The notes under the pieces: model-generated
Databases searched by the model: none
What the model saw: only the letters and a program-made list of their open reading frames with translations
What the model was told of the DNA's origin: nothing
Shown: one piece after another, positions 1 through 9,027 of the stretch
How the letters are laid out: every line of letters begins with the position of its first letter
Numbering within the stretch: position 1 is the first letter of the stretch
Program-made: the position numbers and the translations under genes
From: an uncultured Bacteroidales bacterium
Lineage (GTDB): Bacteria; Bacteroidota; Bacteroidia; Bacteroidales; P3
NCBI GenBank assembly: GCA_944321885.1
Contig: CALUNB010000010.1
Span: forward strand, 1-57,069
Length of the DNA: 57,069 bases
Reading direction: 5' to 3'

Positions 1-150
1 TTCGCTTTCGCGCAGCTTTCTCCGCCTCGGCCATGCTCAAGCAAGCTTGGCATGGCGCTCGGCTTGATCGAAAGGTTCGCTTTCGCGCAGCTTTCTCCGC
101 CTCGGCCATGCTCAAGCAAGCTTGGCATGGCGCTCGGCTTGATCGAAAGG
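1..150. repeat. Two exact tandem copies of a 75-bp unit
   Basis: Positions 1-75 and 76-150 are identical. Each unit holds a short inverted pair, GCCATGC and GCATGGC, that can form a stem-loop. The unit shares its core (CTCGGCCATGCTCAAGCAAG, then CTTGGCATGGCGCTCG) with the 80-bp tandem unit at the other end of the window. It therefore belongs to the family-A intergenic repeats described below. The array may begin before the window. No gene is visible in 1-291. Confidence 0.9.
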
Positions 151-231
151 TTTTTTTGTTTTTCCATATTTTCCATGGTGAAATCCATCTAAGTCTTTCG
201 ACAGGCAGGGCTTCCGGAGCGCTTTGTCTCC

Positions 232-266
232 GGAGCCGGAAACCCGTTTCCGGGACTTCCGGCTCC
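232..266 (-). terminator. Strong hairpin downstream of the T9SS gene
   Basis: The arms GGAGCCGGAA and TTCCGGCTCC pair perfectly over 10 bp around a short loop, 25 bp beyond the stop codon of the minus-strand gene ending at 292. No U-tract follows on either strand. It is hairpin-shaped and in the right place, but not a canonical Rho-independent terminator. Confidence 0.4.
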
Positions 267-291
267 CGATGCGGGACGTTGGGTCGAAATT

Positions 292-3200
292 TTATTTGTT
301 CAACTTCAGGACCGCGCTTTGTCCATTCTCCAAGGTGACCTGGATAAGGTAGAGGCCGTTGCTCCAGCCTTGTACGGGAACGGAGATTACGTTGGAGGAG
401 AGTGTCCGGTCTTGGAACATCTTGACTCCGGTCACGTTGTAGATTTCCACGGCCCGGATTAAAGAACCCCGGCATTCAATCCGGAAACAATCCTGTTCGA
501 GTCGGGCGGAGAGCGCGGAAGCATCGGCCGCCTCGTTGGCCACGTTTTCGGTCACGTTCACGTAGCAAGAAGTCGAGATTAATCCGTCTTCGGTCGCGAC
601 GGTGACGGTGGAGGAACCCTTGGCATGGCCTCTGACAAGACCGTTGCCATCCACGGTGGCCACGCTTTCATTGTCGCTGCTCCAAACCAAAGGCATCTCG
701 GTGGCATCTTCGGGATAAGTGGTCACGCGCAGCTGGAAGGAAGGCGTGGCGTTGTTCAAGGTGATGCTGCTTTCGTTGAGATAGAGGGCTTCCAATGGAA
801 TGATGACACGGGCCGTACAAGTATCTGATGCATCTCCGGATTCTGATACGGCAATGACTTGCGTGCTACCCAGGGCCACTCCGGCCAAAGCGCTGCCGTA
901 TGTTGTGACAATGCTGTGGTTCAAAGAAATGAAAGTGAGGTTTTTGTTCGTAGCGTCTTCTGGAAGAATGGTGGCCGGAAGTAGCGTGGAACCGTTCAAA
1001 GGAACGAGGATTTCGTCCGGAAGGATGATTTGGGTGACCGGGATTTCGACCTTGACTTCACAGGAAGCGGAGTAGCCGCCATCGGCTGTCCGGACGCTGA
1101 TTGTCGTGGTTCCCGCGTTGATTCCTTTGACCACGCCTTCCTGGTTCACGGACGCGATGCTATTGTCTGCCGACGAGAAGAACACGGTTTTGTCCGTGGC
1201 ATCGGCTGGGTAGATGATAGGCGTGAGCGTGAAGCTTGAATCTTTGAACAAGGTTGTTTCCACGACAGGGAGTTCGACCGATTGCACTTTGAATTCAAAC
1301 CAAAGTCGGGGCTTGTTGCCGCTCATTGTCCAGGGACTCAAGGAATCTTGTCCGAACTGCCAGCCGACCGATTCGTAAAATGCTTGGTTGAAATCTTCCA
1401 TGGTCCCGGACAAGCCGTTCCTCCTGTTTACTTGGCAGTTGGTATCGGACGCCACGGCCAGGGTGGAATCTGTTCCGATTACCATGCCGGCCATGGCGAA
1501 ATTGGAATCCATGGCTACGAATCCTTGCCAGTTGGTGTAGGCTTCCGTATAGGCTACGCGGGCTACTTGCCGGGGGCTGACGATGGTGTCGTTCAAGGCG
1601 AAAGATTGGTTGATGAAACTTCCCTGCATCCCGAAAGCGGTTTCACCAGCGATGCCTGCCGCATAGCCGAGGTACCCTGCTTCCGGTGAATCTGCCAGGA
1701 AGATGTTTCCGCTGGCATGGGTCTTGGAAATGTCACCTTGGTTGCTTCCGGCAATTCCACCGGCTCGTTGGGCGGCGGTAATCCGCATTTGCGAATACGT
1801 GTTGGTGATGAGGGAGCCATTGGCTGTGCTTCCAGCGATACCTCCGATGTAATTCAAGGCTTGGATTGTCCCTTTGGCGACGCAATTGGAGATTTGGCTT
1901 CCGGAATTCAACCTGCCGGTGATGCCTCCGATATAGCTGGATTTGCCAGCGGTGATGTCACCGGTGTAGCTGCATTGGCTGATGATGGCGTTTGCATTGG
2001 CTTGTCCGACCAGGCCTCCGATGTAGGACGATGCGCTCTGGATATCCAAATCGGATTCCACATGGCAATTGAAGATGTTACCCCCTGTCATGGTAGCGCA
2101 TAAGATGCCACCGACCGTGGACCCCTCTTTGAAATAAATGTCGTGCAAGGAAAGGTTTTGGATGCTGCCTGTAGCCGAAAGGGAGGAGAACAAGGCTTGT
2201 CCGGATAAAAGCAGGTTCTTGATGATGTGGTTCTGTCCGTCAAACTGTCCGGAAAATGTAGGAATAGGCTGGAATCCCGATCCGGACAGCCCTGTGTAGG
2301 CGGCCATGTCGAGATCGTTGGCCAAGATGAAACAGGCTTCCGGGTAGTCGCGGACCATGTCCAATTCCGCAGGCGTGGTGATGATGTACGGGTTTTCCGT
2401 GGTCCCTTCCCCTTGGAGTGTCACGGCTTCCAAAGGCAAGCGGTAGAAGTAGGTCCGGATGGAATCCCCGGCATATGTCACATACAGATGGCTGAGTTTT
2501 GTCTTGGCGGCATCGGTCTTGATTCCGGCACCGGACAGGCTGCCTCGTTCATCGTTCTGCCACAGGTAGACGGTCGTGTCTTCATTGGCTACGCCGAAGA
2601 AGGAGGCGAGGACACCGTTGTCGTCCATATCTCGGCGGAAATACAGGTATTCGTAGGCTGCATCGGCAAGGAAAGCGTAAGGATTCACGGTTTCGCGGCT
2701 GATGATAGGTTCGAAAAACAAGGAGTTTTTCCCTAAATCGATACGGACTTTCTTGACGAGGTTCCCTTGTTGGTCGTAATGGGCGATTCCTCCGTAGGTT
2801 GTTGTTGCCGTGTTGTCTCCGCGACTCAGACCGAATACGTATTCATAACCGCCGTTGACGGAAGGGATACGTTCGAAATAGGTCGACAAGAGGTCGCCGT
2901 TGTAGATGGCCGGGAAATCAAGGGTCTTTTCCAACGAGGGCAGCTTGACCATGGAGATGTCGGTGATGGCGGTTCCTCCGCCCATGAGAAAGGCGAATTC
3001 GTCACTTTGGCCGGGAAGAGGTTGCAATTGGTAGATGTCGGCGATACCGTCGGCTATTTCCTGGAGGATGTTTCCGTCTTCATCCATGAGATAGAGCTGC
3101 AATTGCTCGCAGTCGCAACTTACGTTGTATCGGCTCATCCCGTACAGGATTTCGTACTTGTTGTCCGGATTGAAGGTCTTTTGGCTGATACGGTAATTCC

Positions 3201-4308
3201 CGAAATATGCCAAACTGCTCATGCTGAATTCGTTGGATTCAATGCCGGGTAAGGGGAGGGAAAATTCCCTGAACAGGCTGAAGTCGGTATTGTAAAGGAA
3301 AATCTTGAACCGGTTGTCCATTTCCACGATTGGATCCTGTTGGTTTCCATTTGCAATGAACGGTTTTTCGTAACGGCAGCTGATATAGTAGGGGGTGCCG
3401 TCCATGTAATACAGTTCCCAAAAAGGAGCATTCATGTAAGTGGTCAGGTTCTCCGCCATCCGGAATGTGTAAAGAGGCTCCGCTTCTTCATTGAAGATGT
3501 CGGTAGCGCGGTAGACTCTTGAATACAAGGTATCATCGATGCTGGAGTAGTAGGCGTCGTAAACTTGGACCCGTTTTTCGTCCCAGTATCCGGACGGGAC
3601 GCTGTGCAAGCTTGCACTGGTGGCATGGCCGATGCGTCCTAAGATTTCCCCGTCCTCGTTTACGACGAAAATCGTATCGTAGCAGCCGGCCGGACCGTCG
3701 CCGGGACCGAAACTGTGGACTTGGATCATGAATTCCATCTTGTCATCCGTGTTGAAATACGAGGTGGAAACTTGTGATTGCACGGTGATGGAGAACGTGG
3801 TATCGTTGGTTGGAAGATAGAAGGTCTTGACGGGTTTCAAATCATCGTCATAATAGGTGAAATGCAAGCCTTTGTAATAAGTATAAAAGCCTCCGTCGTT
3901 AGGAACGTCCGATTGTTCCAGCTCCATGGAGAAAACAAGGGAGCTGTTGTCTTCGGCCAAAGTCAGGGCGCCCCAGTAACTTGCGTTCAAGACACCATCG
4001 ATAATCAGGCTATCGATGGAGTTTTTCCCGGGATTACCGGCAAATGTGGTTTGCGCCATGGGATTGGATGAGGAAGATGGGAACCGGATACCATTGACGG
4101 GAATCCGGTTGGCCGGATCGGCATATTGTTCCAGGCTGCTGGAGGAAAAATACGGGATGTAGTCGGTTCTGCCTTGGAATGCCGCTATTTTTTCCTGTTC
4201 GTAGATGTCCGGACCGGATACCTCATGTCCGGAATGGGCGATGGATTGAGCGCTGAGGCCCATTGTGGCCAAGCCTGCTAAGCATAGGGTCAACCATGTT
4301 TTCTTCAT
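292..4308 (-). CDS. T9SS-secreted GLUG/Big_2 surface protein
   Basis: 1338 residues. The start has a lysine pair followed by a hydrophobic stretch ending near LSAQS, a plausible Sec signal peptide. Residues about 30-630 form a beta-rich region I do not recognise. Residues about 638-880 begin with GTTENPYIITT and carry repeated GGI-G/GG-VGQ motifs, as in GLUG-repeat surface proteins. Three Big_2 (bacterial Ig-like) domains follow at about 1006-1258, each with the YPADAT/YPEDAT and SSDN-S-A-V signatures. The last ~76 residues match a type-A T9SS C-terminal sorting domain (VEIYNVTG, GLYLIQV, LKLNK end). Predicted to be exported by Sec, moved across the outer membrane by T9SS and anchored at the cell surface. 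It may act in adhesion or as a scaffold, but no catalytic motif is seen. The gene stands alone; the next gene upstream on this strand is broken. Confidence 0.88.
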   Translation of the reverse strand: MKKTWLTLCLAGLATMGLSAQSIAHSGHEVSGPDIYEQEKIAAFQGRTDYIPYFSSSSLEQYADPANRIPVNGIRFPSSSSNPMAQTTFAGNPGKNSIDSLIIDGVLNASYWGALTLAEDNSSLVFSMELEQSDVPNDGGFYTYYKGLHFTYYDDDLKPVKTFYLPTNDTTFSITVQSQVSTSYFNTDDKMEFMIQVHSFGPGDGPAGCYDTIFVVNEDGEILGRIGHATSASLHSVPSGYWDEKRVQVYDAYYSSIDDTLYSRVYRATDIFNEEAEPLYTFRMAENLTTYMNAPFWELYYMDGTPYYISCRYEKPFIANGNQQDPIVEMDNRFKIFLYNTDFSLFREFSLPLPGIESNEFSMSSLAYFGNYRISQKTFNPDNKYEILYGMSRYNVSCDCEQLQLYLMDEDGNILQEIADGIADIYQLQPLPGQSDEFAFLMGGGTAITDISMVKLPSLEKTLDFPAIYNGDLLSTYFERIPSVNGGYEYVFGLSRGDNTATTTYGGIAHYDQQGNLVKKVRIDLGKNSLFFEPIISRETVNPYAFLADAAYEYLYFRRDMDDNGVLASFFGVANEDTTVYLWQNDERGSLSGAGIKTDAAKTKLSHLYVTYAGDSIRTYFYRLPLEAVTLQGEGTTENPYIITTPAELDMVRDYPEACFILANDLDMAAYTGLSGSGFQPIPTFSGQFDGQNHIIKNLLLSGQALFSSLSATGSIQNLSLHDIYFKEGSTVGGILCATMTGGNIFNCHVESDLDIQSASSYIGGLVGQANANAIISQCSYTGDITAGKSSYIGGITGRLNSGSQISNCVAKGTIQALNYIGGIAGSTANGSLITNTYSQMRITAAQRAGGIAGSNQGDISKTHASGNIFLADSPEAGYLGYAAGIAGETAFGMQGSFINQSFALNDTIVSPRQVARVAYTEAYTNWQGFVAMDSNFAMAGMVIGTDSTLAVASDTNCQVNRRNGLSGTMEDFNQAFYESVGWQFGQDSLSPWTMSGNKPRLWFEFKVQSVELPVVETTLFKDSSFTLTPIIYPADATDKTVFFSSADNSIASVNQEGVVKGINAGTTTISVRTADGGYSASCEVKVEIPVTQIILPDEILVPLNGSTLLPATILPEDATNKNLTFISLNHSIVTTYGSALAGVALGSTQVIAVSESGDASDTCTARVIIPLEALYLNESSITLNNATPSFQLRVTTYPEDATEMPLVWSSDNESVATVDGNGLVRGHAKGSSTVTVATEDGLISTSCYVNVTENVANEAADASALSARLEQDCFRIECRGSLIRAVEIYNVTGVKMFQDRTLSSNVISVPVQGWSNGLYLIQVTLENGQSAVLKLNK

Positions 4309-4600
4309 AATGGAATGTTTTTATTGGTTTGTTGTTTTTTCGCCTTGGCGTGTCCGGGAGAAAGCCGATAGGAGGAAGGCCCGGACATGTTTCCTTTCGG
4401 AAGGAAGTTCTTGCTGGACACAAAAAAAACGGAAAACGGAGAGTTTGGAAGGGAAAGGGATACGGGAAAAATACCAAGCGGAAAAACCGTAGTACCGAAA
4501 AAGTACTGTATAAATTTGTAAATATTTATAAAATAATAAATTGTAAAATATGGAAAATCATTTGAACGTATGCCGTCCAGTACCACTTTGGAGCCGGTTC
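4309..4600. other. AT-rich intergenic region upstream of the T9SS gene
   Basis: 292 bp without a credible gene. The part around 4495-4560 is much richer in A+T than its surroundings and probably carries the promoter of the minus-strand gene starting at 4308. I find only one-mismatch versions of the Bacteroidota -7 box (TATTTTTC on the minus strand), so no promoter is placed. No inverted repeat with a T-tract is visible. Confidence 0.5.
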
Positions 4601-5500
4601 CTACGCCTTGAACAGGTCGTCCAGCAGGACTTGGCGTTGTACAATGTCGTTATGCGGGTTCTGTTGGATGCCGTAGGTGCAGACCATGGTGAGGATAACG
4701 GTCTTCTTGGTTCTGGTTTCTTGGATGAAAGTGTCGATTTTGGCGGCGAGCTTGGCTTCGTATTCTTTGCTGATGGCAAAGGGGCTGTTCGTGTACTTCA
4801 TTTCGCAAAGGTTGATGGTTTGGTCTTTGCGGTCGATAAGCAAACCCACTTGTGCCCCGTGGGGGCTGCTGGTGCTGCGCCATGCGCAGACCATGGTTTG
4901 GATACCCGCTATGCCCAGGGCTTGTTTGATTTGGTTCAAATGACAGAGACACAGCATTTCGAATGCCAATCCGCTCCAAGTGTTGTGCAAGGGGCTGTTG
5001 ATGGATGTAGACCAGAAATGTTCGTCGTGGTACAGGTTCTGGTTGATGAACCGGAAGAAAAACAAGGTATAAGGGTCGATTAGCTGGAACAGGATCTGGC
5101 TGGTTTGCCTCTTCAGGAGCCGGGTATCCGTTTTCCCGAATGGCGGGTACCGCCGGATGAAACCGCAGTTTTCCAGCTCTTCCAAGGCTGTGCTGAAAGC
5201 TCCGTTGTTGATCAGCTTGGTGGCCGAGAGCAGTTCTTGCCGGGTCATGCCTTTCCCTTTGCTCCCCAAGGCGCTTACAATACTGATGTAGGGGCCTGCG
5301 TTTTTGAACAAGGCTTGGTACAAATCCTTGAATTCGTCGCACAACAAGGCGTTGGGGGCGAAGAAGAGACGGTCTATGTTCTGGGCGAGGCTCAGGGATT
5401 TGTCCATCATGGACATGTAGTAGGGTATCCCGCCCATCACCATGTAGCATTCGGCAATTTGTTTCCGGGAGAAAGGGAAGTGGTATGTTTTGATACCAAT
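4601..5500 (-). pseudogene. 5'-truncated AAA-ATPase (DUF234-type C-terminal part)
   Basis: The readable part begins at about GIKTYHFPFSRKQIAECY and continues through MVMGGIPYY to the end, about 300 residues. This matches the C-terminal two thirds of the large Bacteroidota family of ATP-binding proteins with a C-terminal nuclease-like DUF234 region (KYTNSPFAI-KEYE). Family members run to about 450-500 residues and start with a Walker A domain, which is absent here. The open frame continues upstream to 5680, but those residues overlap the histidine kinase gene in another frame and do not look like the family. The fragment abuts the kinase stop codon and a 20-bp direct repeat (5509-5580). I infer a decayed gene whose ATPase half was deleted. 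A short expressed remnant cannot be excluded. Confidence 0.75.
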
Positions 5501-5508
5501 TTTACCTT

Positions 5509-5580
5509 GTTTGCGCAGATTATCCTTCGATTTTCTGCTCAACCGGGGGCGAAAACCATCGTTTGCGCAGATTATCCTTC
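5509..5580. repeat. 20-bp direct repeat at the kinase/ATPase-fragment junction
   Basis: Positions 5509-5528 and 5561-5580 are identical over 20 bp, 52 bp apart start to start. The second copy contains the stop codon of the histidine kinase gene. The first copy lies just before the truncated ATPase reading frame becomes recognisable. The arrangement looks like a deletion or insertion scar. Confidence 0.85.
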
Positions 5581-8217
5581 TTGTCGGGTTGTTTTGAACA
5601 GTACGGAGAAGTGACAGCCTTCCCCTATCCGGGTTTGGACAAGGATTTTCCCACCCATGGTTTCGGCCAGGCGTTTGCAAATGGCCAATCCCAAACCTGT
5701 GCCGGTACTGCGGGTGGTGAAATGGGGTTCAAAGATATGGGATAGTTTCTCTTCCGGGATTCCTGGGCCGTTGTCGGCTACGAAAAGGCAGAGGAAGGTT
5801 ACTCCTTCTTCCATGCTTTTTCCCTCGTCCGGGAGGTTGGTACCGGGCGCTTCCGCTAATAAGTCTTTTGTTGTATCCTTCGAATTGTCAGCAAAATAGC
5901 CCTCATGGATGCCGAGCCGGATGATATTCCGGCCCGATACCGAAGGCTGTTCTTCCATGGCCTGGATGGCGTTGCGGATCAGGTTCATCAGGATTTGTTC
6001 CAAGTATTTGGGATCTGCCAGGATTCGGGTTTTGGCATATTTTTCAGGAATATCCAAGATGAATTCCGTCCTTTCATCGGCGCGGAACAAAAGGTAAAGC
6101 CCTTGCAGGACTTGGGCGGGGACGACTTCTTGCATTTGCGGCTTTTGCCATTGCGAGAAGCGGGAAAAAGTGCTGGCGATACCGGCCAGGTGGTCGATTT
6201 GGGAGGTCAGCATGGCGGTGAAGCGTTCCAGGCGTTCCCCGAAGTCCGGTTTTTGGTCCTTGTAGGCCCGTTGTAATTGCTGTACCTGCAATTTCATGGG
6301 CGTGAGCGGGTTCTTGATTTCGTGCGCTACTTGCCGGGCCATTTCGCTCCAGGCGTTCTCCCGTTCGGATTCGGCCAATTTCCGGGAACTGCGTTCCAGA
6401 TCGTCCACCAAATCATTGTATTGTTTGACCAAGGTCCCGATTTCGTCATCCCCTTTCCAACTGAGATGCTCGTTTTTCCGGGTCAGCCTGATTTGGGAGA
6501 CTTTGTTGGCAATCAAGGAAAGAGGCTGGGTAATCCGTCGGGCGAGCCAATAAGTAAGGAAAAGCGAAACCAAGACCAACAAGACCACGATGTTGAGGTA
6601 GGTGCCGAGGAACTCGTTCATTTCCGAGCGGATTTCATCCTCATGGGTGTAGTAGGGAATGCAAAAGAAGCCGAGGATTTGGTTTTGGGCGTTCCGGAAC
6701 GGGGTGAACGCCATGAGCCCGTCCACCTGTGGCTCGAAGGTTTGGTGCCGGATGACCAAATGGCTTTGTTCCTCCAGCATTTCTTGGATGATGTCCAAGT
6801 CCAGGACCGGGGGCATGATACCCCGGATGTCCGGCCCGGAAATAAGCCCGCCATCGGTTCCATAGAGATAAATGTCGTTGCGGAACAGGTTGGAGAGTTG
6901 TGCGATAGCTTGGTTCAGTTCTTGGCGGATACTGTCGCCGCGAGACGGGTCGTATAAATCGGAAGCCGGGAGGTAAAGGTAGCGTTCCTCCATTTCGGCC
7001 AAAATGGAAAGGGTTTGGTTCTGGAGTAGTTTTTCGTTTTCGTTTTGGTTCCACTTTTTCATGAACGCCAAACTGGCCCCGCCTGAAAGCAGGAAAGCCG
7101 AAAGAATCATGGCAAAGGATGCCAAGCGGAGACGTTGGGCGTAACTGCCTGATTTCCCAAGGAAATTCTTGTCGGTGAGCCAGAGGATGATAGACCCCAG
7201 GATGCCGAAGAGCAGGAAGAGCAGGGAAAAATTGTGGAAAATATCCCAAGGATCCGGTTCGGGCGTACTGAGGATAAGAAGGCGGGAACCGGGAATCGGG
7301 TAGAACAAATGGCTGTAACCCTTTTGCTTGCAGAAATAAAGCGAATCAATCCCGGCAGGCTGGATCCGGAAAGAGTAAAGGAAATCCCCGTTATGGCTCC
7401 ACAAATCCCCTTCCGAGTAAAAACCGTAAGAGTAACGGGAGGGAAGATGCAGGCCCAAGTCGCCCGGTTTGTCCGAGAATTTCTTCCGTCCCAGTTCCAC
7501 ATACAGGGAAAGCGTGTCGGACGAAAGGGATTCTGGGACTTGGCCTTTCTTTGCCGGGGAACCGTTGGCCGGACTTACGGTCCCCGTGAGGGTAGAAGGG
7601 AAAATCCAGGAAAGTCGTAGCAGGTAAGCGTAGTATTCGATACCGTAATCCATGGCGGTCAACCCTTCGATACCGGTCGGAATTCCATGCAGTTCCTTTT
7701 GCACAAAGAATTCCTGGCAGTCCATGGTATTCTCCGGCTCGATAAGCAAGGCTTCGCCGGGACGGCAGAATGTGAAGAAGTAGAGGTAGCCCGGGAACGC
7801 ATCGCCGAGGTAGCGTTCTTCGAGCAGGCGGGTCAGGTTTTCCCGTTTGGACGGATGGTCGAGCGGGCTTTGGAGGCAATGGAGCAGGGCTGTGTCCTCG
7901 GCGATTCGTGCTACCGGGCCGGCAAAGTATTCTTCCGCGTCCAAATCCCGGGGATAGGCGATGGTTTCCGCCCACGCGAGCTGCTCCTCCCGTTCATTAC
8001 GGTTGTTGTTCATGAAGATGCCGATGGCGCAGAGCAGGCAGTAGACAAGGAGGGAAAGGAAACGGAAAAGGTTCTTGCGACGGATCCTGGCAAGCTTTCC
8101 TAACAGGAAGAAGAGGGCGAACCCCAAGGCGAACAAACCCGCCAGGCATAGGAAACTGGCCCCGTTGAAATCAAGCAAGTCCCGTGCCTGGAGTGGTATG
8201 TTCGTTGTCGGGTACAT
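5572..8217 (-). CDS. NtrY-like sensor histidine kinase
   Basis: 881 residues. Two hydrophobic segments lie near the N-terminus (about 20-45 and 52-72). A long extracytoplasmic region follows, interrupted by further membrane helices (about 335-395). A periplasmic sensor segment runs to another helix near 535-555. Then come a HAMP linker (ARRITQPL), a HisKA dimerisation domain with the H-box VAHEIKNPLTPMKL, and a HATPase domain with N-box NLIRNAIQAM, G1 box VADNGPGIP, F box IFEPHFTT and G2 box GTGLGLAI. All motifs for ATP binding and autophosphorylation are intact. The ENAWSEMARQVAHEIKNPLTPMKL context is typical of NtrY-type kinases. No response regulator is encoded nearby, so the partner must be elsewhere. 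It follows the epimerase gene by 22 bp on the same strand and is probably cotranscribed with it. The signal sensed is unknown. Confidence 0.93.
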   Translation of the reverse strand: MYPTTNIPLQARDLLDFNGASFLCLAGLFALGFALFFLLGKLARIRRKNLFRFLSLLVYCLLCAIGIFMNNNRNEREEQLAWAETIAYPRDLDAEEYFAGPVARIAEDTALLHCLQSPLDHPSKRENLTRLLEERYLGDAFPGYLYFFTFCRPGEALLIEPENTMDCQEFFVQKELHGIPTGIEGLTAMDYGIEYYAYLLRLSWIFPSTLTGTVSPANGSPAKKGQVPESLSSDTLSLYVELGRKKFSDKPGDLGLHLPSRYSYGFYSEGDLWSHNGDFLYSFRIQPAGIDSLYFCKQKGYSHLFYPIPGSRLLILSTPEPDPWDIFHNFSLLFLLFGILGSIILWLTDKNFLGKSGSYAQRLRLASFAMILSAFLLSGGASLAFMKKWNQNENEKLLQNQTLSILAEMEERYLYLPASDLYDPSRGDSIRQELNQAIAQLSNLFRNDIYLYGTDGGLISGPDIRGIMPPVLDLDIIQEMLEEQSHLVIRHQTFEPQVDGLMAFTPFRNAQNQILGFFCIPYYTHEDEIRSEMNEFLGTYLNIVVLLVLVSLFLTYWLARRITQPLSLIANKVSQIRLTRKNEHLSWKGDDEIGTLVKQYNDLVDDLERSSRKLAESERENAWSEMARQVAHEIKNPLTPMKLQVQQLQRAYKDQKPDFGERLERFTAMLTSQIDHLAGIASTFSRFSQWQKPQMQEVVPAQVLQGLYLLFRADERTEFILDIPEKYAKTRILADPKYLEQILMNLIRNAIQAMEEQPSVSGRNIIRLGIHEGYFADNSKDTTKDLLAEAPGTNLPDEGKSMEEGVTFLCLFVADNGPGIPEEKLSHIFEPHFTTRSTGTGLGLAICKRLAETMGGKILVQTRIGEGCHFSVLFKTTRQEG

Positions 8218-8239
8218 GTTTTATGGATCCAGAATCTGT

Positions 8240-8641
8240 TTATTTGCAGCAGAATTCGGTCAAAACCCCGTGGGTCGATTTGGGATGCAGGAACCCGATG
8301 TTGAGGTTTTCGGCTCCTTTGCGAGGGGCTTTGTCAATCAGTTGGATACCTTTGGCTGCGGCATCGTCCAAGGCTTTCTGGGTATCTTCCACGGCGAAGG
8401 CGATATGGTGGATACCTTCCCCTCTCTTTTCCACGAATTTGCCGATAGGACCTTCCGGGTCGGTCGATTCCAGTAATTCGATTTTGGTGTCGCCCAATTT
8501 GAAAAAGGCGGTCCGGACTTTCTGGTCTTTCACTTCCTCGATGTTGTAACATTCCAGACCCAGGACTTCCTCGTAGTATTTGATGGATTCTTCGAGGTTT
8601 TTCACGGCAATGCCGAGATGTTCGATGTGCGTAGGTTTCAT
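8240..8641 (-). CDS. mce: Methylmalonyl-CoA epimerase
   Basis: 133 residues, the normal length for this enzyme. It belongs to the vicinal-oxygen-chelate fold and interconverts (R)- and (S)-methylmalonyl-CoA, linking the B12-dependent mutase to propionate metabolism. Family features are the opening THIEHLGIAVKNLEES, the central GEGIHHIAFAVED and the closing HGVLTEFCCK, which supply the metal-binding His and Glu residues. I chose the ATG at 8641 because homology starts there; an upstream in-frame start would add 14 unrelated residues. The mutase and decarboxylase genes that sometimes neighbour it are not in the window. The histidine kinase gene follows after 22 bp. A repeat element lies upstream in its likely leader. 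Confidence 0.95.
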   Translation of the reverse strand: MKPTHIEHLGIAVKNLEESIKYYEEVLGLECYNIEEVKDQKVRTAFFKLGDTKIELLESTDPEGPIGKFVEKRGEGIHHIAFAVEDTQKALDDAAAKGIQLIDKAPRKGAENLNIGFLHPKSTHGVLTEFCCK

Positions 8642-8782
8642 TTCTTCAAGCGTTTTAATGATTCTGAAACGGGCGAATCCCATGAGGCGTCCGGGATTGT
8701 CGGTCCGACCCGGAAATCCGAAGCCGGAAATCCCTTGGAACAGCCTTTGGGGTTCATGAAGTCATGTCAAAATAAAATTTTG

Positions 8783-8978
8783 GGAGGTGTGTCAGGACGG
8801 GTTAGATGCAAGGCGCTGAGAGCGAGAACGAAGGAGCGTACTGTTGCTGCTCCGCGGCGAACGCAGGCTGCGCCTCGGCATAGTGCAAGTAAACTTGCCC
8901 TCTGCGTTCGGCTTGCACTGCTTTTGGCCGAGGTGCAGCCAATCTTCGGCGAAGCCGGATTGCCCGTCATGGCATACC
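8783..8978. repeat. Family-A intergenic repeat, copy 1
   Basis: A 196-bp element with inverted ends: GGAGGTGTGTCAGGACGGG at 8783 and, reverse-complemented, GGTATGCCATGACGGGCAAT ending at 8978. Inside, on the minus strand, it reads as the copy at 38020-38382. It carries the same GGCTGCACCTCGGCCAAA block, a GCAGAGGGCAAGTTTACTTGC block and a CTCTCAGCGCCTTGCATC block. Outside its right end the shared TTTTATTTTGACA motif continues to about 8765. It fills most of the 386 bp between mce and dgt and has no coding sequence. Confidence 0.85.
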
Positions 8979-8984
8979 GTTATG

Positions 8985-8992
8985 CAAAGTTA
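8985..8992 (-). promoter_or_regulatory. Possible -7 box for mce (TAACTTTG)
   Basis: On the minus strand TAACTTTG matches the Bacteroidota -7 consensus TAnnTTTG. It points towards mce and would make a leader of about 335 nt that transcribes the family-A repeat. No TTTG -33 box is seen at the usual distance, so this is tentative. Confidence 0.4.
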
Positions 8993-9027
8993 CGATTATT
9001 TTGGAGAGGGGTGTATCCGCCCTTCCT

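Noticed and set aside
1..150. Possible CRISPR array at the tandem repeats
   Set aside because: The units are contiguous and identical with no unique spacers between repeats, and no cas genes are in the window. The same applies to the arrays at 38166 and 56913.
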